DNA from: Natronococcus sp. AD-5
GTDB taxonomy: Archaea > Halobacteriota > Halobacteria > Halobacteriales > Natrialbaceae
DNA: 64,000 nucleotides
Assembly (NCBI RefSeq): GCF_030734285.1
Contig: NZ_CP132295.1
Span: 868,001-932,000, forward strand
Direction: 5' to 3'
The translations under genes were made by a program, and so were the position numbers. Of the stretch, positions 1 to 8,410 are shown one piece after another; the stretch's first letter is position 1, and every line of letters begins with the position of its first letter. The notes under the pieces are model-generated. The model saw only the letters and a list, made by a program, of their open reading frames with translations. It did no database searches and was not told the origin of the DNA.

Positions 1-34
1 TACCATCGATAGGAACGAGTATTGTATCGTACAT
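1..34 (-). CDS. Universal stress protein, N-terminal end only (cut by window)
   Basis: On the minus strand an ATG at 34 reads M-Y-D-T-I-L-V-P-I-D-G and runs off the left edge. This is the first beta strand and the nucleotide-contacting Asp of the UspA fold, matching the starts of other Usp genes here (for example the one at 38927). Only 11 codons are visible, so domain number is unknown. Bases 35-221, between it and the next Usp, show no gene. Confidence 0.7.
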   Translation of the reverse strand, partial: MYDTILVPIDG

Positions 35-221
35 CGAACTCACAGTCTTCTACTTCGCGCAGGCTCAAGAAACGATCACGGAGGATTACTGTGACTCGTC
101 TGTCGACCAAGAGCGGCCGGAATGTGTCTAACTGAGTCCTACAAATCGACCGCTTCTCGAGACGGGTGTCGGATCGATTGTCGTACTGTGGGCCGAACGC
201 CGACCGAAACAACTCGAGACC

Positions 222-671
222 CTACGTCTCCTGCTCCGGTTGTTCCTCGCGGATGATAGTCACGGATCCTGGTGAGCGCCGAGCTACTCGTTCAGCGACG
301 CTTCCAAGTAAGAATCGCGACAGGCCGCGACGGCTGTGACTCCCGAGAACGATGTGATCGACGTCGTTCCCCTCCGCGTACCGTACGATGGCTGACGACG
401 TCTTTCCGACCGTCGTGTCCGTTGTTATCTCCGCGTCGTACTCCCGTGCAATCTCGGTCGCTTCGTCGAGGAGTCGTTCGGCGGACTCCTGCGACCGTTT
501 GTAGGCTTCCTCCGAATAGAATCCGTTCATGCCAACCGTGCTGGACCACTCTCGAGGGTCGTTCACGTGAAGGACGTCTACTTCGGCATCGGGATACGTC
601 GAGAGAGCGTGACGCAATGCAGCATACGCCTGGGGCGATTCGTCGAAAGCGACCAAGACTCGGGGTGCCAT
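222..671 (-). CDS. Universal stress protein, single UspA domain
   Basis: 149 residues, the usual length of a single-domain Usp. It begins with the first-strand motif VLVAFDESPQA and ends with the nucleotide loop GSHSRRGLSRFLLGS. The common loop is G-x2-G-x9-G-S/T; the second Gly is Ser here, so ATP binding could be altered (inference). Usp proteins are soluble alpha/beta dimers that bind ATP or AMP and act in stress survival; the partner is unknown. The ATG at 671 follows a TATA-like box flanked by two GGTCGACC palindromes. The gene lies just downstream of ppsA on the same strand, separated by 57 bases, but that promoter suggests its own transcript. Confidence 0.9.
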   Translation of the reverse strand: MAPRVLVAFDESPQAYAALRHALSTYPDAEVDVLHVNDPREWSSTVGMNGFYSEEAYKRSQESAERLLDEATEIAREYDAEITTDTTVGKTSSAIVRYAEGNDVDHIVLGSHSRRGLSRFLLGSVAERVARRSPGSVTIIREEQPEQET

Positions 672-682
672 GCTCTTCCAAT

Positions 683-716
683 GGTCGACCAGCGATAAAT
701 CGATACGGGGTCGACC
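683..716 (-). promoter_or_regulatory. TATA box between two GGTCGACC palindromes
   Basis: Perfect 8-base palindromes GGTCGACC occur at 683-690 and 709-716, 26 bases apart. Between them, at 694-700, lies ATTTATC read on the minus strand, a plausible haloarchaeal TATA element 23-29 bases before the Usp ATG at 671. Two identical symmetric sites bracketing a core promoter look like a pair of operator half-complexes. The regulator is unknown. Confidence 0.5.
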
Positions 717-728
717 GCTACGGCCAAC

Positions 729-3002
729 TCACTCCAGTTCGGCCACCGTTAGAATCGTCTCCACTGCGACGTCGGGAGAGACGGAAATCGAATCGATGCC
801 CGCCTCGAGGAGAAATTCGGTGTACCCCGGGATCGTCGATGGAGCGTCGCCACAGATCCCGACCGGACGCTCGTGGCGGTGGGCGTCCTCGATCAACGAG
901 TGGATCGATCGCGTGATCGCGTCGTCGTTCTCGTCGAAGAGCGAGGCGAGTCGTTCCGAATTACGGTCGACGCCGAGCGTCAACTGCGTGAGATCGTTCG
1001 AGCCGATTGAGAATCCATCGAATATCTTCGCGAACCGATCCGCGAGGACGATATTCGAGGGCAGCTCCGCCATCACGTAGACGTTGAGCTCGTCCCGAGG
1101 CAGCCCGAATTCGTCCATGACTTCGAGCACCTGCTTGCCCTCGGCCGGCGTTCGGCAGAACGGGACCATCACGATGATGTTATCGAGACCGACGTCCTCG
1201 CGGACGCGCCGAAGCGCATCGCACTCGAGTCGAAACGCGTCTCGAAAGTCTTCGTCGTAATACCGTGCAGCTCCTCGCCAGCCGATCATCGGGTTGTCCT
1301 CGTCGGGCTCGTACTTCCAGCCACCCTCGAGATTTCGATACTCGTTCGTTTTGAAGTCGCTCAATCGAACGATAACCCGGTTCGGGTAGAACGCGGCAGC
1401 GATCTTCGCGATTCCCGTCTGCAGTGCGTCAACGAACGTCTCCTCCTCGCCACGGGCGATCAGCTCGAGTGGATGGGAACCGATGTGGGAGGTGACGATG
1501 AACTCCTCGCGAGCGAGTCCGACGCCGTCGACCGGTAAGTTAGCTAATGAAAACGCCTGATCGGGATCACCGAGTATGAGCAAGACGTCGGTACTGGTTT
1601 CAGGAACGTCGCCCAACGTCTGCTCGTCGATTGTAAAGTCGAGACGACCGCCGTACACTCGGCCTGTTTCTCGAGTGCAGTCGACTGTGATTTCGTCGCC
1701 GTCTCGAAGCTCCTTCGTCGCTCGGTCTGTTCCGACGATCGCCGGAACGCCGAGTTCCCGCGAGACGATCGCCGCGTGCGACGTTTTTCCGCCTCGCTCG
1801 GTGACGATCGCGCTCGCTCGTTTCATTACGGGCACCCAGTCGGGATCCGTCATCTCGGTAACGAGAACGTCACCCTCCGCAAGTCGGTCCATTTCTCGCA
1901 AGTCGTCGAGGATTCGTGTTCGACCGGCTCCGATCGCATTTCCGATCGAGACTCCCTCAAGGAGTTCTTCCCCGCATTCCTCGAGTCGGTACGTCCGAAC
2001 GACGTTCTCGTCGGTCGCGCCGTGAACGGTTTCCGGTCGAGCCTGGACGATGAATAACTCCTCGAGTTCACCGTCCAGCAGCCACTCGACGTCCATCGGT
2101 CGGTCGAAGTGGTCCTCAATTTGCGTCGCGTACGTCGACAGGGTCCGGATCTGTTCGTCCGATAGTGTGTACCGTGTTCGTTCTTCAGTCGGCACTCGCT
2201 CGACGGCGGTCCCGCCGTCTCGACGAACCATCCGCCGTGCTTTCTCGCCCAGCGTTTTCTCGAGAATCCCGTTCGTCGGTTCGAAGACGACGTACCGATC
2301 CGGATCGACCTCCCCTTGGACGACCAGCTCGCCGAGTCCGTACGTCGCTTCGATCACCGTTACGTTCTCGAATCCCGTATCTGGATCGAGCGTGAACAGA
2401 ACGCCGGACGAAGCGAGATCGGCGCGTCCCATCTTTTGTACCGCGCACGCCAGTTTCACGTCGAAGTGATTGAAGCCTTGGCGCTCGCGATACGCGATAG
2501 CCCGGTCCGTGAACAGCGAGGCGTAACAGTCTCTGACCGCTTCAATCAGTTCTGACTCACCGGAGACGTTCAAAATCGTCTCCTGTTGTCCCGCAAACGA
2601 CGCCGTCGGAAGATCTTCCGCGGTCGCAGAACTCCGGACGGCGACGGCGGGCTCGGTAACGCCGAGCCGATCGGCGAGTTCTTCGTAGGCACCAACGAGA
2701 CTCTCCTCGAGTTCGGGTGGCATCGACGCATCCCGGAGACGGTGCCTGATCTGCGCACCGCGTTGCTGGAGATCCGCGATATCTTCGGGATCGAGATCTC
2801 TCAATAACTCTTCGAGCTTCGATCGATCACCCGATTCCTCGAGGAAGTGGTCGTAGGCAGTGGCCGTCGTAGAGAACCCTGGCAGAACGGGGACGTCAAG
2901 TCCGGCGAGCACTCCGAGGTTTGCACTCTTACCACCCACCGCAGCGACGTCTGTACTGTCGAGGCTCTCGAGCCATCGCACGTACTCGGTATCGGTACCC
3001 AT
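729..3002 (-). CDS. ppsA: Phosphoenolpyruvate synthase (pyruvate, water dikinase)
   Basis: 757 residues, typical length. PpsA converts pyruvate + ATP + water to PEP + AMP + Pi, the entry step of gluconeogenesis in the cytoplasm. The order of domains is correct: an N-terminal ATP-grasp domain (GGKSANLGVL near residue 24, VRSSATAEDL near 122), the swivelling phosphohistidine domain (GGKTSHAAIVSRELG near 400, catalytic His), and the C-terminal PEP/pyruvate barrel with GSNDLTQL near 666. The ATG at 3002 sits behind a TATA box at 3030-3039, so the mRNA is probably leaderless or nearly so. A mini-gene made only of the two ends of such a protein lies at 33302. Fits with the aldolase/FBPase operon at 30-33 kb. 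Confidence 0.96.
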   Translation of the reverse strand: MGTDTEYVRWLESLDSTDVAAVGGKSANLGVLAGLDVPVLPGFSTTATAYDHFLEESGDRSKLEELLRDLDPEDIADLQQRGAQIRHRLRDASMPPELEESLVGAYEELADRLGVTEPAVAVRSSATAEDLPTASFAGQQETILNVSGESELIEAVRDCYASLFTDRAIAYRERQGFNHFDVKLACAVQKMGRADLASSGVLFTLDPDTGFENVTVIEATYGLGELVVQGEVDPDRYVVFEPTNGILEKTLGEKARRMVRRDGGTAVERVPTEERTRYTLSDEQIRTLSTYATQIEDHFDRPMDVEWLLDGELEELFIVQARPETVHGATDENVVRTYRLEECGEELLEGVSIGNAIGAGRTRILDDLREMDRLAEGDVLVTEMTDPDWVPVMKRASAIVTERGGKTSHAAIVSRELGVPAIVGTDRATKELRDGDEITVDCTRETGRVYGGRLDFTIDEQTLGDVPETSTDVLLILGDPDQAFSLANLPVDGVGLAREEFIVTSHIGSHPLELIARGEEETFVDALQTGIAKIAAAFYPNRVIVRLSDFKTNEYRNLEGGWKYEPDEDNPMIGWRGAARYYDEDFRDAFRLECDALRRVREDVGLDNIIVMVPFCRTPAEGKQVLEVMDEFGLPRDELNVYVMAELPSNIVLADRFAKIFDGFSIGSNDLTQLTLGVDRNSERLASLFDENDDAITRSIHSLIEDAHRHERPVGICGDAPSTIPGYTEFLLEAGIDSISVSPDVAVETILTVAELE

Positions 3003-3029
3003 CGTTCTGCGTTCCGTTCACCAAGCACA

Positions 3030-3039
3030 GATATAAATC
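3030..3039 (-). promoter_or_regulatory. TATA box of ppsA
   Basis: Read on the minus strand the sequence is GATTTATATC, a close match to the haloarchaeal TTTAWA box. It lies about 28-37 bases upstream of the ppsA ATG, which places the start of transcription a few bases before the start codon. Confidence 0.6.
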
Positions 3040-3055
3040 ACGACGGGGCAGTGTG

Positions 3056-3217
3056 CTATCGAATTACACCTATTCGGGCTCGCTGCCTGGCTGCCGTAAC
3101 AGCAATCGGGCTCAGACCCACGAAGCTGTTTCCTTGGCACTCAGGCCAGTCAGAGGTTGCACTGGGACATGCATATTCAGCATCGGCCTTTGCCATCCCG
3201 GTTCCCTGACCGCGCAT
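3056..3217 (-). CDS. Possible 53-residue protein upstream of ppsA, unknown
   Basis: An open frame of 54 codons starts with ATG at 3217 and ends with TAG about 54 bases before ppsA. It contains two cysteines in the stretch CPSATSDWPEC and a neutral C-terminal part (FVGLSPIAVTAARQR). I do not recognise it. It is less acidic than the true genes around it and could be a remnant or chance frame. The rest of 3218-3424 shows nothing. Confidence 0.3.
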   Translation of the reverse strand: MRGQGTGMAKADAEYACPSATSDWPECQGNSFVGLSPIAVTAARQRARIGVIR

Positions 3218-3424
3218 CGAGGCTTAGCAGACTCCCGTAGCTTTAGAGGGTAGATTCCGCAAATCGCCTTCGTTTGTTCCGGGCAATCTGCGCTGAATCA
3301 GCCGATCAGGAGATCTACTCACTGATCGCCACGAGCTTTGCCAGTTGTAATGGATGTTCTCAACCTGTGGAAAATACGGAATATCCTTTCAGTAGTTCGG
3401 GAAACACGACTCAGGTGACCGCGG

Positions 3425-4378
3425 TCAGAGCAGGATAATTGCAAATAGGAAGTAAATAGCGATGCTAATGGCGTCTTGGAGGGCAGTAGCAAGCGGGCCG
3501 CTGCCAAGCGCCGGGTCTACGTCCAGCAGGATGAACGCGATCGGGATGAGTGAGGCGAGGACGGTCGCAACGGCACTGGAAACGAACAGCGAGAGTCCGA
3601 CGACGACACCGATCTGTAGTGAATTAGCGATAACTGTTGCGCCCAGCCCGCCGAGGAGACCAATCATGGTGCCGAGTACGATCCCGACAAGAAATTCCCG
3701 TTGGAGGTAAGTACCATAATCGACGTCCATGATGGCGAACGTCCTGATCGCAATGGTCTCTGACTGTGTCCCCACCGAGTCGGCGATGTAAGCGATGACT
3801 GGTGGAAAGAAGGCGAGAGCGATTGTCTCCTGCATAGTCGCCTCAAACTGGCTCGAGATAACGCTGAGAAACAACCCGGCCACGAGGCCGAACAAGAGCC
3901 ATGGAGCCCGGCTCCGAACAGCGGCACGCACACGAACGGACGCGAGGTCTCCAATCTGATGCCCGGACTTCTGTACCCCTGCGCGGAGAAGTGCGTCTTC
4001 GATGTGTTCCCTGTGCATAGTGTCGATGATAGCTTGGGAGGTGACGGCACCGATGAGCCGTCCGTCGCTGTCGACGACCGGGAGCTCATCTCTATCTTTG
4101 GTAATGGCGAGGAATACGGCATGATCCCAGTCAGTATCGGGGTGGAGTCGAGCCTTCGCTGGCTCCATCAATCGGGAGATGCGCGAAGTGTCCGACGATT
4201 GCAGGAGATCGATAATATCGATACGACCAATGAGTTTCTCACCGTCAAGGACGTAGATCGTATTCGCGCTATCCCACGTGTGGCCAACGAGTTGTTCGAG
4301 GACGACTGTGGGGGCGTCTTCTGACTGGCATGTGGGAATCTTCGTAGACGTGATGCTGCTGATTGTTCCATCTATTAT
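3425..4378 (-). pseudogene. mgtE: MgtE-family divalent cation transporter lacking a start codon
   Basis: The C-terminal part (from a TTG at 4171) holds the end of a CBS pair followed by a membrane domain with about five helices and the SVGTQSETIAIR segment of MgtE (Mg2+ channel) proteins. The same frame stays open upstream to 4420 and clearly encodes the first CBS domain (residues such as GTISSIT, PTVVLEQL, DSANTIYVLDGEKLIGRIDIIDLL in pieces), but contains no ATG, GTG or TTG. Two ATA codons at 4373-4378 stand where related proteins begin, so an ATG may have mutated to ATA. Either the gene is dead, or a shortened protein starts at the TTG with a single partial CBS domain. MgtE with its CBS sensor gates Mg2+ entry across the cell membrane. 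Confidence 0.75.
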
Positions 4379-4681
4379 TCCTGCACCATATCTGGTTGTA
4401 CAAGGTTTGGCTAGATAATATCAATCAATACTGGATCCGTCTTCTATAACTATGACTTACACAACCATCGACTGAAATAGGGTCAGTGATTATCCCCCTA
4501 TCTCAGCGTTGTGCGCTCTACTGATGCAAAAAGGTAACAGAGTCAGAACCGATATACTGGTACAAATTCGTCCGAAAAAGTCAGCATTGAATAAGAGTGC
4601 ACAGCACCACTCATTCATTGCGAATTTTCCGTCGTGATTCTTGAATGCTGGTTTAATACCGACGGCGCCAAAGTGATCCTC

Positions 4682-5116
4682 ATGGGTGATCGCGTTCTCG
4701 TTCCATTTGATGACGGCCCGCTTGCGGCTGACGCACTCACGTACGTCTTCACAAAACTCTCCGATGCCTCCGTCGTCGCGCTCCACGTCATTGATCCTAA
4801 ACCTGGAATGAACCGGGTAATGGCTGGAGGAAGTTTCGAGGAGTGGTACGACGAAGCAAACCGACAGACTGACGAACTATTCGATAAAGCTCACCGGATC
4901 GCCGACGAATACGACCGCGATATTGATATCGAATGTGAAGTCGGCGATCCAGGTCAGACAATTGTTATCTTCGCGGAAGAAAACGACATCGACGGAATCG
5001 TGATGGGTAGTCACGGCCGTCAAGGAATTGCCCGATTCTTGCTCGGAAGTGTAGCAGAGTACGTCGTTGAGCGGTCGCCGGTGCCTGTGACCATCAACAA
5101 GGCCAATTATTCGTAA
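4682..5116 (+). CDS. Universal stress protein, single UspA domain
   Basis: 144 residues from the ATG at 4682 (VLVPFDDGPLAADAL start; an in-frame upstream start would add an odd 16-residue tail). The loop GSHGRQGIARFLLGS matches the ATP-binding consensus G-x2-G-x9-G-S exactly. It has an insertion AGGSFEEWYDEA shared with the Usp at 56868, so the two are close paralogs 52 kb apart. A TATA-like GTTTAATAC lies near 4650. The 300 bases upstream (4379-4681) contain no gene. Confidence 0.92.
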   Translation: MGDRVLVPFDDGPLAADALTYVFTKLSDASVVALHVIDPKPGMNRVMAGGSFEEWYDEANRQTDELFDKAHRIADEYDRDIDIECEVGDPGQTIVIFAEENDIDGIVMGSHGRQGIARFLLGSVAEYVVERSPVPVTINKANYS

Positions 5117-5121
5117 TTGGC

Positions 5122-5370
5122 GTGGTTTTCAGCGTGACCGAAGACGGTCTCGCCGTCGTCATCGCAACCGATGCGGAGGTTACGCTGGAGGTGATCGGCG
5201 TCGTCGTCCTGATCGCGCTTCCGTTTGCGGTTCTATCGGAACTCGTCGTCGATCACCCGGTTCCTCTACTTCGAGCGGCTGCAATCAAACTCGAGCGAAC
5301 GACCTCTGCCAGCCCCTCGAATGAGTATCATCTGACCCCCAGATTCATTGGGACGGGCGTCGTGAACACG
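5122..5370 (+). pseudogene. Possible membrane protein fragment, unknown
   Basis: A GTG five bases after the Usp stop opens a frame with an acidic N-terminus (VTEDGLAVVIATDAE) and one hydrophobic segment (VIGVVVLIALPFAVLSELVV) followed by a basic stretch. The frame stays open to 5553 but its later part is only the shadow of the zinc-finger gene that starts at 5373 in another frame. It may be a truncated membrane gene or a short real one; I do not recognise the family. Confidence 0.3.
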
Positions 5371-5372
5371 TT

Positions 5373-5537
5373 ATGTCGCCGAAACACCATCATAACCGCT
5401 GTAACCTCTGTGGGGACGACTTCGATACCGGCGAGCAACTTCGCGAACACGTCGAGCGGCGTCATCCCAGGAAGGACGTCCACTGGTGGGTCGTCGCAGA
5501 AGATCCAGCAAAAGAACTTCGGTTCTCCCGAGAGTAG
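5373..5537 (+). CDS. C2H2 zinc finger small protein (54 aa)
   Basis: ATG at 5373, stop TAG at 5535-5537. Residues 6-27 form a textbook C2H2 finger, C-x2-C-x12-H-x4-H (CNLC, then GDDFDTGEQLREH and VERRH). The C-terminus is WWVVAEDPAKELRFSRE. A His-rich start (KHHHNRC) precedes the finger. Such single-finger proteins are common in haloarchaea and are thought to bind DNA, RNA or protein; the target here is unknown. Confidence 0.8.
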   Translation: MSPKHHHNRCNLCGDDFDTGEQLREHVERRHPRKDVHWWVVAEDPAKELRFSRE

Positions 5538-5575
5538 GAGACCGTCCGGGTAATCCACGGGGTTTCGTTCGGTCG

Positions 5576-5881
5576 TTATCCTTGTGCCGATCGTCCAAGT
5601 TCGTGTTCGACCGCTGCGACTCGATCCGTCGTATGCTGCTCTCGCTCGGGTTGATGGTCGATCTCCAGCGAGGTAATGATACGATCTTCGTCGATCGCGT
5701 CGTGTGCGGCCTCTGCGGCTGCGAAAATCTCGCTCACGTCGTCAGCTTCGATGACCGTGTCCATCGGTGTGAGTTCGTACGAGATGTCGAACTGATCGAG
5801 CGCGTCGATCGCTGCGGCGATCTGGTCCGACATCCGTTCCTCTCGGACAGGGATTATCTCGAGTCGGGCTATTGCTGTCAT
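5576..5881 (-). CDS. MTH1187-type thiamine-binding (DUF77) protein
   Basis: 101 residues, the family length. I chose the ATG at 5881 (TAIARLEIIPV) because the family begins with this first beta strand; a longer frame to 5938 adds unrelated residues. The ending ISYELTPMDTVIEADDVSEI is the usual core, where a strand and helix form the ligand pocket. Relatives such as MTH1187 and YkoF bind thiamine or related molecules and form tetramers. A perfect inverted repeat lies 28-47 bases before the start. Confidence 0.85.
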   Translation of the reverse strand: MTAIARLEIIPVREERMSDQIAAAIDALDQFDISYELTPMDTVIEADDVSEIFAAAEAAHDAIDEDRIITSLEIDHQPEREQHTTDRVAAVEHELGRSAQG

Positions 5882-5908
5882 GTGAATCTTCCAGCAGGTG
5901 AACGGGTG

Positions 5909-5928
5909 CTCCTCACCGTTCTGAGGAG
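5909..5928. repeat. Inverted repeat CTCCTCA-N6-TGAGGAG before the thiamine-binding gene
   Basis: Arms at 5909-5915 and 5922-5928 are perfect 7-base complements around a 6-base loop, 28-47 bases upstream of the start at 5881. It could be an operator or a hairpin in the 5' leader that covers a ribosome-binding GAGG. Confidence 0.45.
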
Positions 5929-6041
5929 TGTACGACATCCGTCCTCAAATCCTTTTGCAGGTCGTATCCAAGGAGAAACGTTCCACACTCGCACGCTGCC
6001 GATCGGAGCGTCCCGGGAAGTCGAGTGCGCTACGCCTGCCG

Positions 6042-8180
6042 TCAGATCGGACAGCACCTCGCGTCCTCGGGCGGCCCGCTCGGGTCAATCGGCCGCCTCG
6101 CCAGCACCTGAACCCGTCGCGATCGGTCCCGGTAGACGGTTATCCCTTTACAGCCGGTTTCGATCGCCAATCGGTACGCCTCATCGACGTCGCCTCGCGT
6201 CGCCGACGGGGGTAGGTTGATCGTCTTCGAAATGGCGCTGTCGACGTGTTCCTGAAACGCGGCTTGCATCTCGACGTGCGCCGATGGCGGTATCACTCGT
6301 GCGGTGACGAACGCGTCCGCGATCGCCACCGGAATCGACAGGCTGTGTGGCCCGCTGTACTCCCCCTGCTCCATGAATGTTTCTGCCTCGGAGCGAACTG
6401 GTTCGATGTCGATATCGTTGGCCTCGAGCACTCGCAGGAAGTAGTCGTCGAACTCGACGAACCGCTCGTCGCCGCGGACGTCCTCGCCGACGTTCCTGAA
6501 GTATGCGACGTCGTACAGCGGCTCGCATCCGCCGGAGGTGTTCCCGATGATGCTCGTCGTTCCACAGGGGGCGATCGTCGTCGTGCTGTGGTTCCGTACC
6601 GGAAACCCGGTCTCCCAGCTCGTTGGGTCGAGTCCGGTATGACGTTCGAACCAGTCCGGATAGGACGGTGGTGATGCGTATTTCGAGCGATCCCACTCGG
6701 GAAACGGTCCTCGATCGCTGACAAGTTCATGACTCGCCACCGTGGATTCGCGATTGATATGTTCCATGAGCTGGCGGGCGATTTCGATTGACGGCTTGCT
6801 CCCGTATCGAACGTCGAGCTGAATCAGGAGCTCCGCAAATCCCATGATTCCGAGCCCGATTTTACGGAGATTCCCGACTTTTCGATCGATCTGGGGAATC
6901 GGTGCCTCGTCGACCGTCACGACGTCGTCGAGGAATCGCGTCCCGTCGCGAACGATGCGCGTCAACCGATCCCAGTCGATCGCCTGCGCGAGAAACCCCT
7001 CGATGAGCGTCTCGATATCGTCGTCTTCCCCACCACTTCCGTCGCTCGTCAGGAAATCGACCCACAGCGTTCGATCGGATTCGACCGTGAGCGCGAGGTT
7101 TACGTGTCCAAGCGTACACGCTTCGAAGTTCTCGAGTCCCTGCTCGCCACAGGGATTCGTCGCCTCGATCGCGTGCTCCGGCCGACGGACGACGTCGAAC
7201 GAGTGCTGGCGGTTCGTCTCGTCGAGCATGAACAGCCCGGGCTCTCCGTTTCGCCACGCACCGTCGACGAGGATCGTCCAGACGAATCGCGCGGGAAGCG
7301 TCATCTGCTCGCCGATCTCGAACGAGAGATCGTCTCCGAAGGAATCCACTCCGGGTATGTCCGGCGCGTAGTCTCGCCAGAAGTTATCTCCGGTGCCGGG
7401 AGTCGACTCGTACGCGGGGTCGTAGAAGCGGGCGGTCTGATCCGTCATCCGGTGCTGCTCGCCGGTTTGCGGATTGACGAGCGAGTAGTCGTCGTTTGCC
7501 AGCACCGCCGCGTAGAACGAGTCGGTGATTCCAACCGAGAGGTTGAAGTTCGTCAACCGGTCCTCTCGACGCTTGGCGACGAGGAACCGACAGATGTCGG
7601 GATGGTCGACGCAAAGAATACCCATCTGTGCGCCGCGGCGTTTGCCGCCCTGTTTGATCTCGCCGCACATCGTATCGTAGACGCGCATGAACGAGACCGG
7701 CCCGCTCGCGGTACCGCCGCTCGAACGGACGACGTCGCCTCGCGGACGGAGCCAGGAAAACGTGTAGCCGACGCCGCCGCCGGTCTGCAAGATGGTCGCC
7801 GCCTGTTTGAGCGTCTCGAAGATCGACCCCATCGAATCGTCGGGAGAAACGACGAAACAGGCCGACAGCTGTTGCAGTCGCGTTCCGGCGTTCATCAGCG
7901 TCGGCGAATTCGGAACGAACTCGAGGTCGGTCATCATCACTTCGAACCGATCGGCCCACTGAGTGATGTCGCCTCCATATTCGCGTTCCGCCAGTGCAAC
8001 AGCGTCGGCAACTCGCCTAAACATCTCTTCTGGCGTCTCGATAACGTCGCCGGCCTCGTTTCGCAGAAGATATCGCGCCGGAAGAACGCGCTCGTACGCG
8101 TTCTGAGAGAGGCGCGTCCGTAGTGTTGCGCCTCGCGTCTCTTTTACCGGCAGTCGAATCGGTGTTGATGAGTTCGACAT
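6042..8180 (-). CDS. nrdJ: Adenosylcobalamin-dependent (class II) ribonucleotide reductase
   Basis: 712 residues. Class II RNR makes deoxyribonucleotides using vitamin B12 and needs no oxygen. Seen: the active-site half QLSACFVVSPDD with its Cys near residue 111, the phosphate-binding LQTGGGVGYTF, NPCGEQ near 343 with the radical-carrying Cys and Glu, APCGTTSIIGNTSGG near 540, and GITVYRDRSR near 690. The C-terminus ends ...ARCCPI, where a pair of cysteines can serve as the shuttle to thioredoxin. It is divergent from the RNRs that serve growth, being short of the usual ~1,000-residue haloarchaeal form, and resembles NrdZ. That it serves anaerobic or dormant-state repair synthesis is inference. 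A CGAACCGTTCG palindrome lies at 8202-8212 upstream. Confidence 0.93.
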   Translation of the reverse strand: MSNSSTPIRLPVKETRGATLRTRLSQNAYERVLPARYLLRNEAGDVIETPEEMFRRVADAVALAEREYGGDITQWADRFEVMMTDLEFVPNSPTLMNAGTRLQQLSACFVVSPDDSMGSIFETLKQAATILQTGGGVGYTFSWLRPRGDVVRSSGGTASGPVSFMRVYDTMCGEIKQGGKRRGAQMGILCVDHPDICRFLVAKRREDRLTNFNLSVGITDSFYAAVLANDDYSLVNPQTGEQHRMTDQTARFYDPAYESTPGTGDNFWRDYAPDIPGVDSFGDDLSFEIGEQMTLPARFVWTILVDGAWRNGEPGLFMLDETNRQHSFDVVRRPEHAIEATNPCGEQGLENFEACTLGHVNLALTVESDRTLWVDFLTSDGSGGEDDDIETLIEGFLAQAIDWDRLTRIVRDGTRFLDDVVTVDEAPIPQIDRKVGNLRKIGLGIMGFAELLIQLDVRYGSKPSIEIARQLMEHINRESTVASHELVSDRGPFPEWDRSKYASPPSYPDWFERHTGLDPTSWETGFPVRNHSTTTIAPCGTTSIIGNTSGGCEPLYDVAYFRNVGEDVRGDERFVEFDDYFLRVLEANDIDIEPVRSEAETFMEQGEYSGPHSLSIPVAIADAFVTARVIPPSAHVEMQAAFQEHVDSAISKTINLPPSATRGDVDEAYRLAIETGCKGITVYRDRSRRVQVLARRPIDPSGPPEDARCCPI

Positions 8181-8410
8181 CGGAATTCACGTTACCGAGA
8201 ACGAACCGTTCGTCACAGCGATCGGTACCGCTCCCGTAACTGGTCGTACTACTCGGACGAATATAGTTGTTGGACAGATGCCTCGATCGAGCGATTAGCG
8301 GTTCAACGACGTCCTCGCTGAACCATTCTGACGACGACCCACCGACAGTCTGCTTAACGGACCGATCGTTACAGGGTTTTTTCGAGGTAGTGGTTGTGAG
8401 TTCCCGATGG

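Noticed and set aside
3959-4324. 121-residue plus-strand frame opposite mgtE
   Set aside because: It lies opposite the conserved MgtE/CBS codons, which explain the open frame; residues fit no family.
7104-8123. 339-residue plus-strand frame opposite the RNR gene
   Set aside because: Antisense shadow of nrdJ; GC-rich codon structure keeps it open; no motif.
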